Shown in pieces: positions 1 through 5,826 of a DNA stretch of 7,596 bases. The notes beneath the pieces were generated by a model. It saw only the letters and a program-made list of their open reading frames with translations. It was not told the origin of the DNA and did no database searches. Both the position numbers and the translations under genes were made by a program. This DNA is from JBFHES01 sp041584015 (lineage in GTDB: Bacteria > Bacteroidota > Bacteroidia > Bacteroidales > M50B96): NCBI GenBank assembly GCA_041584015.1, contig JBFHES010000219.1:1-7596 (forward strand), written 5' to 3'. How positions within the stretch are numbered: the stretch's first letter is position 1; every line of letters starts with the position of its first letter.

Positions 1-909
1 AAGGTTTCCACACATTGGGCAGTAGGTGTTTTGGCCAACATCAGAGCTTAAGTTACCCAGATAAACATAAGTAAGGTATTTCTGAGCGAGCTCGAATAAG
101 GTGTAAAGTGTTTTTTCAGATGTTGGTCTTACATTCAGTTTGTATTTTGGAAAATAACGAGAGATATGCAATGGCACGTCGTTTCCTGCTTCATCCCTAA
201 TCCACTTAACCATTCTTTCAAACGTATCTTTATTGTCGTTCAAGCCAGGAATCACCAGATTTGTAATCTCCAAATGAGCAGAACTTTTCGCTATCTGTTT
301 AATTGCTGCTTTCACTGGCTGCAATAAGGATCCGGTGTAATTGCGGTAAAACCGATTATCAAAAGCTTTTAGGTCAATATTAAAGGCATCAACGCAGGTT
401 AATAAATCCGTTAATGGTTGACTATTCACATAGCCATTACTTATTAAAGCTGTTTTTAAATGATGAGACTTTGCCGCTTTTGCCAGATGAAGTACAAACT
501 CAAAATTAATTATAGGTTCGTTATAGGTAAAGGCAATTCCGATATTTTCCTTAAATGATTTGGCCTGCGAAATAAGTTCTTCGATACTAAAATCCTTTAG
601 GTACTTAAGCTGTTCAGGATCGCACTGTGAAATTTGAGCATTTTGACAAAAACCACAACTCATATTGCAACCAATACTTCCGATGGAGAGAATGCGACTT
701 CCGGGATGAAAATGATAAAGCGGCTTTTTTTCAATAGGATCGATACCCAGCGAGCTTATCCGTTTGTACGTGCTTGCATGCAATTTCCCATCAATATTTC
801 TTCTCACTTTGCAAATACCAACGGATCCATTGGTAATTTTGCATTTATGCGGACACAGCAGACATTGAACTTCCTTGTCACTTAATATTTGATAATGAGC
901 CGCCTCCAT
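1..909 (-). CDS. amrS: AmmeMemoRadiSam system radical SAM enzyme AmrS (3' end missing)
   Basis: Reading the minus strand from the ATG at 909 gives 303 uninterrupted codons running off the left edge. The family is usually around 330-340 residues, so perhaps 30 C-terminal residues are missing. What I see: an N-terminal cysteine cluster (C16-x2-C19-P-x2-C23, then C33), the family signature around residues 57-70 (DPIEKKPLYHFHPG), the radical SAM CxxxCxxC motif at C81/C85/C88 followed by QNAQIS, TYNEP at 128-132, NGY at 158-160, DAFNIDLKAF at 174-183, and a CPMCG knuckle just before the cut. By family knowledge it binds a 4Fe-4S cluster and cleaves S-adenosylmethionine in the cytoplasm, probably to modify a partner; the substrate is unknown. 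The pyruvate formate-lyase activating enzyme family is related, but the N-terminal cysteines and the amrA neighbour favour AmrS. It starts 9 bp after amrA stops, so the two are probably co-transcribed. No Shine-Dalgarno motif is visible. Confidence 0.93.
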   Translation of the reverse strand, partial: MEAAHYQILSDKEVQCLLCPHKCKITNGSVGICKVRRNIDGKLHASTYKRISSLGIDPIEKKPLYHFHPGSRILSIGSIGCNMSCGFCQNAQISQCDPEQLKYLKDFSIEELISQAKSFKENIGIAFTYNEPIINFEFVLHLAKAAKSHHLKTALISNGYVNSQPLTDLLTCVDAFNIDLKAFDNRFYRNYTGSLLQPVKAAIKQIAKSSAHLEITNLVIPGLNDNKDTFERMVKWIRDEAGNDVPLHISRYFPKYKLNVRPTSEKTLYTLFELAQKYLTYVYLGNLSSDVGQNTYCPMCGNL

Positions 910-918
910 AAAGTAAAG

Positions 919-1449
919 TTAATAAAATCTGGCAGAAGTGAACCGGAACATCTGCAACTGCTCAAGGTCAAGCTCATCCAATCCGGCCTTGCGCTTAACA
1001 ATTGCAACTTGCTGTTCAACACTATCTATCCCTTCCAATCCTGGTAAGAGCACACCTCTGCGTACACCATCAGAAAGGATCAATCCATAAGTTTGAGGAT
1101 TCAGTAAATTCACAGATCTAACTTGTTCAGGTGTGCTTAGCACATCAACGCTAATTTCTAAATCGGGAAGCTCCGATGGTACAATTGCAGTAAAACGCGA
1201 ATCACGTGTGCAAGCCGAAATGGCATTGCGCTCTATCTCCTGATACAAATAATCTTTAGTTGGTTCTATGGTGCCAATGCAACCTCTTAAGGCGCCGCTT
1301 TTGTCGTGAATGGACACAAAGCAGGCGTTTCGGCAAAGCAGCTCCTGTCGGAGTTCATTGGAGCAAATAGGTTTTAACTTTTTACCAGTCACGGTTGCTA
1401 TTATAACTTCAAGTGCAAACTCGGTGTAAATTGATTTTGGCTTATACAT
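919..1449 (-). CDS. amrA: AMMECR1-family protein AmrA (AmmeMemoRadiSam system protein A)
   Basis: This is a 176-residue soluble protein, a typical length for a stand-alone AMMECR1 domain. Diagnostic blocks are CFVSI at 43-47, the near-invariant LRGCIGT at 54-60, RDSRF at 82-86, LEISVDVLS at 97-105 and the glycine-rich stretch YGLIL...RRGVLLPGLEGIDSVEQQV at 121-148. It has no signal peptide or membrane segment, so it should be cytoplasmic. AMMECR1 domains occur in bacteria, archaea and eukaryotes (the human copy is an X-linked disease gene), but their reaction is not established; the conserved cysteine in LRGCIG is often proposed as functional. In prokaryotes the gene commonly sits with amrS (radical SAM) and amrB (MEMO-like). 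Here amrS follows directly, while no MEMO domain is fused to this protein or found upstream; amrB could lie beyond the left edge. It is the first gene of the pair and reads out of the 240-bp divergent region. Confidence 0.94.
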   Translation of the reverse strand: MYKPKSIYTEFALEVIIATVTGKKLKPICSNELRQELLCRNACFVSIHDKSGALRGCIGTIEPTKDYLYQEIERNAISACTRDSRFTAIVPSELPDLEISVDVLSTPEQVRSVNLLNPQTYGLILSDGVRRGVLLPGLEGIDSVEQQVAIVKRKAGLDELDLEQLQMFRFTSARFY

Positions 1450-1689
1450 TTCTGGTAAATTTTGAGTTTTTAAGTTACAATTATTCAGTATACAAGCGTA
1501 TCAACTCATCAAAATAATTTAAACAATTCTCAAAGCTGATCTGCAGGTGACATAAATGCATTTACCCACAAGGATTATAGTTTCAAAAACTCATTTATCA
1601 ATATAAAAGTACATTTCATGTAATTATAGATCGTGCAAATGAACATTTTAGTTTTTTTCTAGTTTGAAACAGCAAACAGTTTAGAATAC
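1450..1689. promoter_or_regulatory. Divergent intergenic region between amrA and the oxidoreductase gene
   Basis: This 240-bp AT-rich stretch holds no credible open reading frame and should carry promoters for both flanking genes. On the plus strand, TAGTTTG at 1660-1666 resembles the Bacteroidota -7 box (TAnnTTTG) with one spacer base missing, 23 nt before the ATG at 1690; no TTG is visible at the expected -33 position. On the minus strand, TACGCTTG (1493-1500, read in reverse complement) matches 7 of 8 positions, 42 nt before the amrA ATG, with a TTG about 23 nt further upstream, slightly too far. A perfect 12-bp palindrome lies near the centre at 1553-1564. Neither promoter is secure; that the region is regulatory is inferred from the gene orientation. 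Confidence 0.4.
1553..1564. repeat. 12-bp perfect palindrome TAAATGCATTTA
   Basis: TAAATGCATTTA equals its own reverse complement and lies near the middle of the divergent amrA/oxidoreductase intergenic region, where an operator controlling either gene could sit. In AT-rich DNA a palindrome of this length can arise by chance, and there is no second copy nearby, so an operator role is only a possibility. Confidence 0.3.
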
Positions 1690-2298
1690 ATGAATAATCT
1701 GATCATATACGCACATCCGAATAATAGAAGCTTTAACAATAGCATTTTAGAGAAGATAATTGATACGGGCAATAAGCTAGGACACGAAAGTAAAGTAAGA
1801 AACCTGTACAAGATGAACTTTCAACCTGTGCTCTCTGCAGAAGATTTTGACAGCATCCAGGCTGGAGAAGTTCCTGCTGATATTCGTATTGAACAGGATT
1901 GGATAAGATGGGCAGATACCATTACCTTCATTTACCCGATTTGGTGGACAAGCATGCCAGCTATTCTCAAAGGATACATAGACCGAATCCTGCTGCATGG
2001 CTTTGCCTATGCTGTTGCAGGTGACAAAATAATCCCTCTTTTAAAGGGGAAAAAAGTGGTTATCTATAATACCCTAGGTCAAACTCTTGAAGAATATCAA
2101 AACAACGGAATGATTCAATCCTTAAACATGACAACCGATACTGGTATTTTTGATTTTTGTGGGATGAAGGTGCTTGAGCATAAATATTTTGGATCGGTAA
2201 ACACGGCTGATGAAAATACCCTGGATCAATACCTAATTGAGGTGGAAACCATTACCAGCACGGTAGCAGCAGTCGACATGAGTATGAACATGCTTTAG
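1690..2298 (+). CDS. Flavodoxin-fold NAD(P)H:quinone-type oxidoreductase (Flavodoxin_2 family)
   Basis: This 202-residue cytoplasmic protein belongs to the Flavodoxin_2 family (DT-diaphorase/MdaB/KefF-like). It opens with beta-strand 1 and the phosphate-binding loop LIIYAHPNNRSFN (4-16), typical of these FMN/FAD-binding enzymes. The second signature is at 75-99, where ADTITFIYPIWWTSMP leads into AILKGYIDR; the tryptophans and the MPAILKGYIDR helix contact the flavin and form the dimer surface in relatives. FAYAVAG (105-111) and the strand KKVVIYNTLGQ (121-131) follow. Expected chemistry is two-electron reduction of quinones or similar electrophiles by NAD(P)H, which avoids semiquinone formation. 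The exact substrate cannot be read from sequence. No KefC/KefB-like potassium antiporter lies nearby, so a KefF ancillary role has no local support. It is the only plus-strand gene in the window and is probably monocistronic; its stop lies 40 bp from that of the convergent nuclease-like gene. Confidence 0.9.
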   Translation: MNNLIIYAHPNNRSFNNSILEKIIDTGNKLGHESKVRNLYKMNFQPVLSAEDFDSIQAGEVPADIRIEQDWIRWADTITFIYPIWWTSMPAILKGYIDRILLHGFAYAVAGDKIIPLLKGKKVVIYNTLGQTLEEYQNNGMIQSLNMTTDTGIFDFCGMKVLEHKYFGSVNTADENTLDQYLIEVETITSTVAAVDMSMNML

Positions 2299-2338
2299 GT
2301 GCAACCAAAGCTTAGCTCTTCTTAATTCTGTTGATCGC
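2299..2338. other. 40-bp convergent gap between oxidoreductase and nuclease-like lipoprotein
   Basis: Two convergent genes end 40 bp apart. I looked for a shared bidirectional terminator; the only self-complementary stretch is AGC-TTA-GCT at 2310-2318, a 3-bp stem with no clear T-tract on either side. No terminator is called. Confidence 0.4.
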
Positions 2339-3406
2339 CTAATTTTTGAATAAATCTAAATATACTGGCAGGTGGTCGCTAAAGCCATCGTGATAAGTTC
2401 GCCCCCAGTAGGTTCTGTTAGGTTGCAAACCTTGATACCGATCATCAACCTCCAGTAAAAACTCATTTTCAGGTAAACCATAAAATATATGACTGGCAGA
2501 TACGGCTGTCTTAAGTTTTCCTTTGCCATTAAGCAAGCCCGACGAAACCACAAACTGATCGAATACATTCCAGTTACCCTTATACTTTAAGGAACCACGT
2601 ACACCGGGTTTCTTGTATTGTGCGCTTAAATTGTATAAACGCGATTCTTTAGCTGCTGCCGGATCAACAGCACCTAAGCCGGTTACCAGACTCTCATCTT
2701 CAGGATCGTCGTTAAAATCTCCAGTAATTATAATGTTGGCATTTGCATTTAAGCTAAGTATGGAATCTACCACATGATGCAAAGCAAGCGCTGCTTTCAT
2801 TCGCTTAGGTGCAGATTCTAAATGACCACCATAACGCGATGGCCAGTGATTCACAAAAAAGTGAATAGTATCGGCTCGTTTAAATACACCCTTAAAATAC
2901 AAGATATCTCTTGTGGGACGCGTACCTGCATCGCCCAATTTAACCGGAATAGCTTTGTATGAAATTGGTTCAACCACATCTTTACGATACAAAAGTGCCA
3001 CGTCAATTCCTCTATTGTCCGGTGACTCCTTATGTACGATGCTGTATTTTAGTTTAGATAAGCCTGTGTAGTTGGTTAAATCCTCAAGAACTTTTAAATT
3101 TTCAACCTCGCATAAACCAACAATAGCTGGAGCATCCCAACCACCAACAGCAGTAATCACCTGAGAAATATTACTCAACTTCTTTTTATAATGATCTTCA
3201 TTCCAATGCTTGTTACCCTCTGGTGTAAACTCTTCGTCTTTCTTCTCCGGATCGTCAACCGTATCGAATAAATTCTCAACATTATAAAACATTACACGAA
3301 AATCACCTGCACCCTGTCCTTGATCTTTGGCAATTTTAGTATTTGTACATGCTGCAAAAAGCAATGAAATTAGGAGCGTTGCGGTAATTTTTGGAATGTT
3401 CTTCAT
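2339..3406 (-). CDS. Endonuclease/exonuclease/phosphatase-superfamily lipoprotein
   Basis: This is a 355-residue exported lipoprotein. A short basic N-terminus and hydrophobic segment end in a lipobox (LFAAC), with the lipidated cysteine at C20. The rest shows all the superfamily landmarks in order: YNVENLFD with N42 (metal/phosphate binding), LCEVEN with E100 (Mg2+ ligand), DNRGID at 130-135, NHWPSR with H187, TGDFND with D230 and N232, and the C-terminal SDHLPV with D344 and H345 (catalytic pair). Every key residue is present, so a Mg2+-dependent phosphodiesterase or phosphatase is likely, acting in the periplasm or at the cell surface. Bacteroidota encode many such lipoproteins annotated as endonucleases; a phosphoester other than nucleic acid is equally possible. 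It starts 11 bp after the DUF4293 gene stops, so the two should share a transcript. The ATG was chosen because it immediately precedes the signal peptide. Superfamily assignment is sure; substrate is not. Confidence 0.92.
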   Translation of the reverse strand: MKNIPKITATLLISLLFAACTNTKIAKDQGQGAGDFRVMFYNVENLFDTVDDPEKKDEEFTPEGNKHWNEDHYKKKLSNISQVITAVGGWDAPAIVGLCEVENLKVLEDLTNYTGLSKLKYSIVHKESPDNRGIDVALLYRKDVVEPISYKAIPVKLGDAGTRPTRDILYFKGVFKRADTIHFFVNHWPSRYGGHLESAPKRMKAALALHHVVDSILSLNANANIIITGDFNDDPEDESLVTGLGAVDPAAAKESRLYNLSAQYKKPGVRGSLKYKGNWNVFDQFVVSSGLLNGKGKLKTAVSASHIFYGLPENEFLLEVDDRYQGLQPNRTYWGRTYHDGFSDHLPVYLDLFKN

Positions 3407-3417
3407 GGTGTGATTTT

Positions 3418-3879
3418 TTACCTGATTCTGTCGTAAGACTTAACTAATGCTTCATCCATAATAATTCGACGACGTGCCATAAATACCAAAACAATTGCCA
3501 CAATCGGGAATACATCAACCATGGTATAAGTAACAGGCAAGCTCAGCTTTTCAGCAGACATTGAAGCATACAAATAAATCATTCCACCCAAACCAGCTAA
3601 AAGAATCATAACAATAACCGACAAGCGTGCTTGCAACATGCGCTTTTTATAAAGAAAAATAATGCCAATGATTAATAGCACAAGAATACCCGACAATACA
3701 GCAAGGGGATAAGCGCTCATCTCTACATTAACTCCATTTTCGAAACTCTTTAATGCGATAACATCTAAAATAATGGAATCTCCGGTTGCTGTTAGGAAAG
3801 TAGCCAGGGGATAAAAGAACAAACTGGCAACCAAAAGAAAAGCCAGGAATAAGTATACTGATTGAATTCGTTGTATCAT
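3418..3879 (-). CDS. DUF4293-family four-helix membrane protein
   Basis: This is a 153-residue inner-membrane protein with four predicted helices at about 9-29, 57-77, 84-106 and 116-136. The start MIQRIQSVYLFLA and the charged tail DEALVKSYDRIR (142-153) are hallmarks of DUF4293, a family I know almost only from Bacteroidota; its function has not been determined. Between helices 1 and 2 is a segment of about 27 residues that probably faces the periplasm, and basic residues follow helices 2 and 4, consistent with both termini in the cytoplasm. The ATG at 3879 is preferred because the family begins with MIQRIQ. A -7 promoter box lies 16 nt upstream, and an inverted repeat lies beyond it. The gene leads the small unit with the nuclease-like lipoprotein, which begins 11 bp downstream. 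Confidence 0.9.
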   Translation of the reverse strand: MIQRIQSVYLFLAFLLVASLFFYPLATFLTATGDSIILDVIALKSFENGVNVEMSAYPLAVLSGILVLLIIGIIFLYKKRMLQARLSVIVMILLAGLGGMIYLYASMSAEKLSLPVTYTMVDVFPIVAIVLVFMARRRIIMDEALVKSYDRIR

Positions 3880-3895
3880 GATTTAAAATTTTTGC

Positions 3896-3903
3896 CAAAA
3901 ATA
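3896..3903 (-). promoter_or_regulatory. Bacteroidota -7 promoter box (TATTTTTG) for DUF4293-lipoprotein unit
   Basis: Read on the minus strand, TATTTTTG matches the Bacteroidota primary sigma factor -7 consensus TAnnTTTG at every defined position. It ends 16 nt before the ATG at 3879, which would give a very short leader. No TTG is seen about 19-21 nt upstream, so the -33 element is absent or degenerate; this lowers confidence or suggests activator dependence. Confidence 0.45.
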
Positions 3904-3910
3904 AGGAAAG

Positions 3911-3925
3911 TATTCAAAGTGAATA
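3911..3925. repeat. Inverted repeat TATTCA-N3-TGAATA beside the DUF4293 promoter
   Basis: Two perfect 6-base arms are separated by AAG. The repeat lies 7 bp upstream of the -7 box of the DUF4293 unit, where a -33 element or an operator would be. It could bind a dimeric regulator. Alternatively, on the minus strand it forms an AT-only hairpin followed by a T-rich stretch and might weakly terminate transcription from the exporter gene. The stem is short and has a single G:C pair, so both readings are tentative. Confidence 0.3.
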
Positions 3926-3976
3926 TTAATTCTTGATGAGTTTCATTGAAGATTATGATGAACGCATAGCGCTGCA

Positions 3977-5176
3977 TTAGAACCCAAACCAGATACCCAG
4001 CAAACCTACCACCAGACCAACCATTATGTTAATAACCTTTACCAGTAAAAAGCCTCGCTTTGATTCCGCCAACAACGGTAAAGCACCATGTCCATCCTGA
4101 ACAATAGAGTTAGCCATGAGAATACTAAATGGTATGGTTCCGTTGAAAAACAAAGTTACAAACACCAAGTGTGGACCCGACTCAGGAATAATTCCGATTA
4201 ATAAGGCCACAAGCAATATGATAAATTGGTTTTCAGAAAGCCATTCGCCAATATCCATATAGTCGATAATAAAATGAATAAATAGCATGGCTCCGAACGT
4301 CCATAAAAATATCTTTAGAAAGTGTTTCTTAATTATGTGATCCCACAAATGATGTTCAAGAAAATGATCAGGAACAATAACAACAATAACAAAAGTTACG
4401 GTAAGTGTGAACAGCAATGTAAGAGTCATCCAGTCCCATTTGCCGTGCTCGTGCCCATGCGAATCATCTGCCGCTAACTCATCAGCACCTTCTGTGGCAT
4501 GATCGTGGCCATGATGATCGTGACTATGATGATCGTGACTATGATCATGATCGTGCACATGCTCGTCAATGGAAAGTTCATGCGGTAAATTCAGTTCACT
4601 TTTTTGTTTTGGCTGCTCACCATGTGAATGCGAAAAATCTCCAATGAATAATCCGAAAAGAATTAATATCACACCAAATAGAAGAATTGCTCTTTGGAAG
4701 GTTATGTGCTTAAGCCTTTCAACAAAACCCTTCTCATGTACATGGCATTCCTCTTCTTCGTGTATGGGAAAATGGTTTTCTTTTGCAATAATTTTACGAT
4801 CCTTACGCACAAACAGATTAACAATAAAACCTGCAGCAATGGCAATCACAAACAAGGAGATGGTTAATTTAAGCGTTGCCTGCGGTATCATCGAAATCAT
4901 AACAAAAGCCTCATCGCCCGAAGTGGCAATCATGGCAGTTACCAACGCCCCTAAGCCAAGCACATTATGTGTATAAAGCGAAACTACCGTATATGTGCCC
5001 ATACAACCAGGAACAATTCCGAGCAAAGCCGCCACCAATAACTGCGACCATTTAGACTTGGCCAGCTTTTTACTCCACAATCCTTTAGACTTAATATTGA
5101 TGAACTCAATTATAAGCATCATGGTAAGCACAAAAGCTGTAATGATGAGGGTGTGTTTGAAAATATCGACTAACAT
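3977..5176 (-). CDS. Putative manganese/heavy-metal exporter, ten helices with His-rich loop
   Basis: This is a 399-residue polytopic membrane protein, which I place in the putative manganese transporter family (Pfam ArsP_2, PF11449, described as a 10TM heavy-metal exporter). Predicted helices are near 7-26, 45-67, 72-95, 102-123, 161-180, 249-269, 285-303, 317-343, 348-369 and 377-397. Helices 1-4 and 7-10 are an internal duplication: LLVAALLGIVPG (46-57) and its continuation to about 94 align without gaps to 321-369, and both copies carry GI(V/I)P and a later small glycine motif (SGDEA 86-90; DGHGA 361-365). A soluble loop (181-247) is packed with HDH/HSH units, and another His/Glu/Cys-rich stretch lies at 135-148; both probably bind divalent metal. 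By family context it would export Mn2+ or a similar ion from the cytoplasm; neither the substrate nor the direction is proven by the sequence. No yybP-ykoY-type leader fits in the 54 bp before the ATG. It follows the AtpI-like gene and has no clear promoter of its own. Confidence 0.85.
   Translation of the reverse strand: MLVDIFKHTLIITAFVLTMMLIIEFINIKSKGLWSKKLAKSKWSQLLVAALLGIVPGCMGTYTVVSLYTHNVLGLGALVTAMIATSGDEAFVMISMIPQATLKLTISLFVIAIAAGFIVNLFVRKDRKIIAKENHFPIHEEEECHVHEKGFVERLKHITFQRAILLFGVILILFGLFIGDFSHSHGEQPKQKSELNLPHELSIDEHVHDHDHSHDHHSHDHHGHDHATEGADELAADDSHGHEHGKWDWMTLTLLFTLTVTFVIVVIVPDHFLEHHLWDHIIKKHFLKIFLWTFGAMLFIHFIIDYMDIGEWLSENQFIILLVALLIGIIPESGPHLVFVTLFFNGTIPFSILMANSIVQDGHGALPLLAESKRGFLLVKVINIMVGLVVGLLGIWFGF
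4498..4557. repeat. Imperfect 15-bp tandem repeat encoding the His-Asp loop
   Basis: The unit gatgatcgtgactat occurs twice exactly in tandem (4513-4527 and 4528-4542), with a diverged copy on the left (4498-4512, 12 of 15 bases) and a more degraded one on the right. Because 15 is a multiple of three, each unit adds five residues (SHDHH-type) in frame to the exporter's metal-binding loop. Length change by replication slippage would alter the histidine count without breaking the gene. Confidence 0.8.
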
Positions 5177-5230
5177 AGTATTGCTTATCTTTTGTTGATT
5201 TAGCTGCCTGTTTAACTAAAGAAGACTGTG
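5177..5230. other. 54-bp spacer between the AtpI-like and exporter genes
   Basis: There is no match to the Bacteroidota -7 box, no Shine-Dalgarno motif and no room for a structured metal riboswitch. A 5-bp complementary pair (TTTAG/CTAAA on the minus strand, 12-nt loop) is the only secondary structure noticed and is too weak to name. The exporter is therefore most simply read as part of the upstream transcript. Confidence 0.4.
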
Positions 5231-5605
5231 CTACTTACTCTTATAGAGCATTACCGTTTCATAGCCCGAATAGATCATGTATAGAATGAAAAAGCCAAAT
5301 AAGAAAGGCACTGCTGTAGCTCTCTCAAGGAAAATGTACACAACAATAAAGAGCATGTAGAGAAAGATTTTTCCTCCATTAACGGCTATTGAATAACGTG
5401 GGTATTTCTTTGAATCAGCATCTTTTGCTTTCAAGTGGAAAAAATGAACCGCAGCCGACACCATCACATAAAATGCCAGCAACCACGGATACACCGGAAT
5501 ATAATACTGAGCTAGTGCTCCGGTAAATAACCAATATGCAAGCGCAACTATTACCGCTGTAATAATTACTAATCCGAGGAAAAACCGTGTAAATTTTTTA
5601 GGCAT
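5231..5605 (-). CDS. AtpI-like four-helix membrane protein of the ATP synthase accessory cluster
   Basis: This is a 124-residue membrane protein with helices near 8-27, 35-56, 78-96 and 99-121, giving both ends in the cytoplasm. Recognisable features are YYIPVYPWLLAFY at the second helix, a basic loop (58-75), KIFLYMLFIVVYIFLER in helix 3 and VPFLFGFFILYMIYSGYE in helix 4. Proteins with this pattern are found, as I recall, between the AtpZ-family gene and atpB in many Bacteroidota, usually annotated as hypothetical and best seen as AtpI-like. AtpI of other bacteria assists c-ring assembly of the F1Fo ATP synthase and, with AtpZ, has been tied to Mg2+ handling in Bacillus. The start lies 5 bp after the AtpZ stop, implying translational coupling. 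Here no atpB follows; a metal exporter does. Confidence is high that it is a real membrane protein gene of this cluster, moderate on the AtpI relationship. Confidence 0.75.
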   Translation of the reverse strand: MPKKFTRFFLGLVIITAVIVALAYWLFTGALAQYYIPVYPWLLAFYVMVSAAVHFFHLKAKDADSKKYPRYSIAVNGGKIFLYMLFIVVYIFLERATAVPFLFGFFILYMIYSGYETVMLYKSK

Positions 5606-5610
5606 GATAT

Positions 5611-5826
5611 TTATTTTATAAAATCCTTAACCGCATAATACATAGACAACAAAACGGCAGCAACTGAAAGCACTACCGTAAATATTGGAAATGAGAGCTT
5701 CAACCATTCATCCAGCTTCATGCCTCCAAACACGCCAATTAAAATAATTGCGATCATTTGAAAAGCAAGATTGGAATACTTGGCGTAACTACTTAACTTT
5801 TTCCTTTTGTCCTCCTGATCCTCCAT
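5611..5826 (-). CDS. atpZ: AtpZ/AtpI-family small membrane protein
   Basis: From the ATG at 5826 this is a 71-residue protein; in-frame ATGs at 5835 and 5844 would lengthen it to 74 or 77. I prefer 5826 because the MEDQEDKRKK start resembles the short charged N-termini of relatives. A basic head is followed by YAKYSNLAFQM (14-24), helix 1 with the glycine patch GVFGGMKLDEWL (31-42), FPIFTV and helix 2 (about 47-66), then a lysine-containing tail. This two-helix pattern is the AtpZ/AtpI family encoded ahead of F-type ATP synthase genes, where it is thought to aid c-ring assembly or divalent cation movement in the inner membrane. Whichever start is used, the 5' end lies inside the 3' end of the bactofilin gene in another reading frame (38, 47 or 56 bp of overlap), so its translation is probably coupled to bactofilin. 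The AtpI-like gene follows after 5 bp. Confidence 0.85.
   Translation of the reverse strand: MEDQEDKRKKLSSYAKYSNLAFQMIAIILIGVFGGMKLDEWLKLSFPIFTVVLSVAAVLLSMYYAVKDFIK

Noticed and set aside
634..885. 83-codon plus-strand open frame
   Set aside because: It lies wholly antisense to amrS, which has clear radical SAM motifs in the opposite strand. The translated product has no recognisable domain.
1777..1998. 73-codon minus-strand open frame
   Set aside because: It is antisense to the flavodoxin-fold oxidoreductase signature region and has no domain of its own.
2356..2568. 70-codon minus-strand open frame inside the lipoprotein gene
   Set aside because: It is a shifted-frame shadow; the main frame carries the catalytic SDH motif across the same bases.
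4498..4557. CRISPR-like array
   Set aside because: The repeats are directly tandem with no spacers, and they encode an in-frame His-Asp loop of the exporter.
4569..4976. 135-codon plus-strand open frame, plus a second at 4995-5198
   Set aside because: Both are antisense to the metal exporter, whose helices and His-rich loop read cleanly on the minus strand.
5177..5230. Possible yybP-ykoY manganese riboswitch ahead of the putative Mn exporter
   Set aside because: The spacer is only 54 bp, too short for the structure, and none of its conserved loops can be seen.
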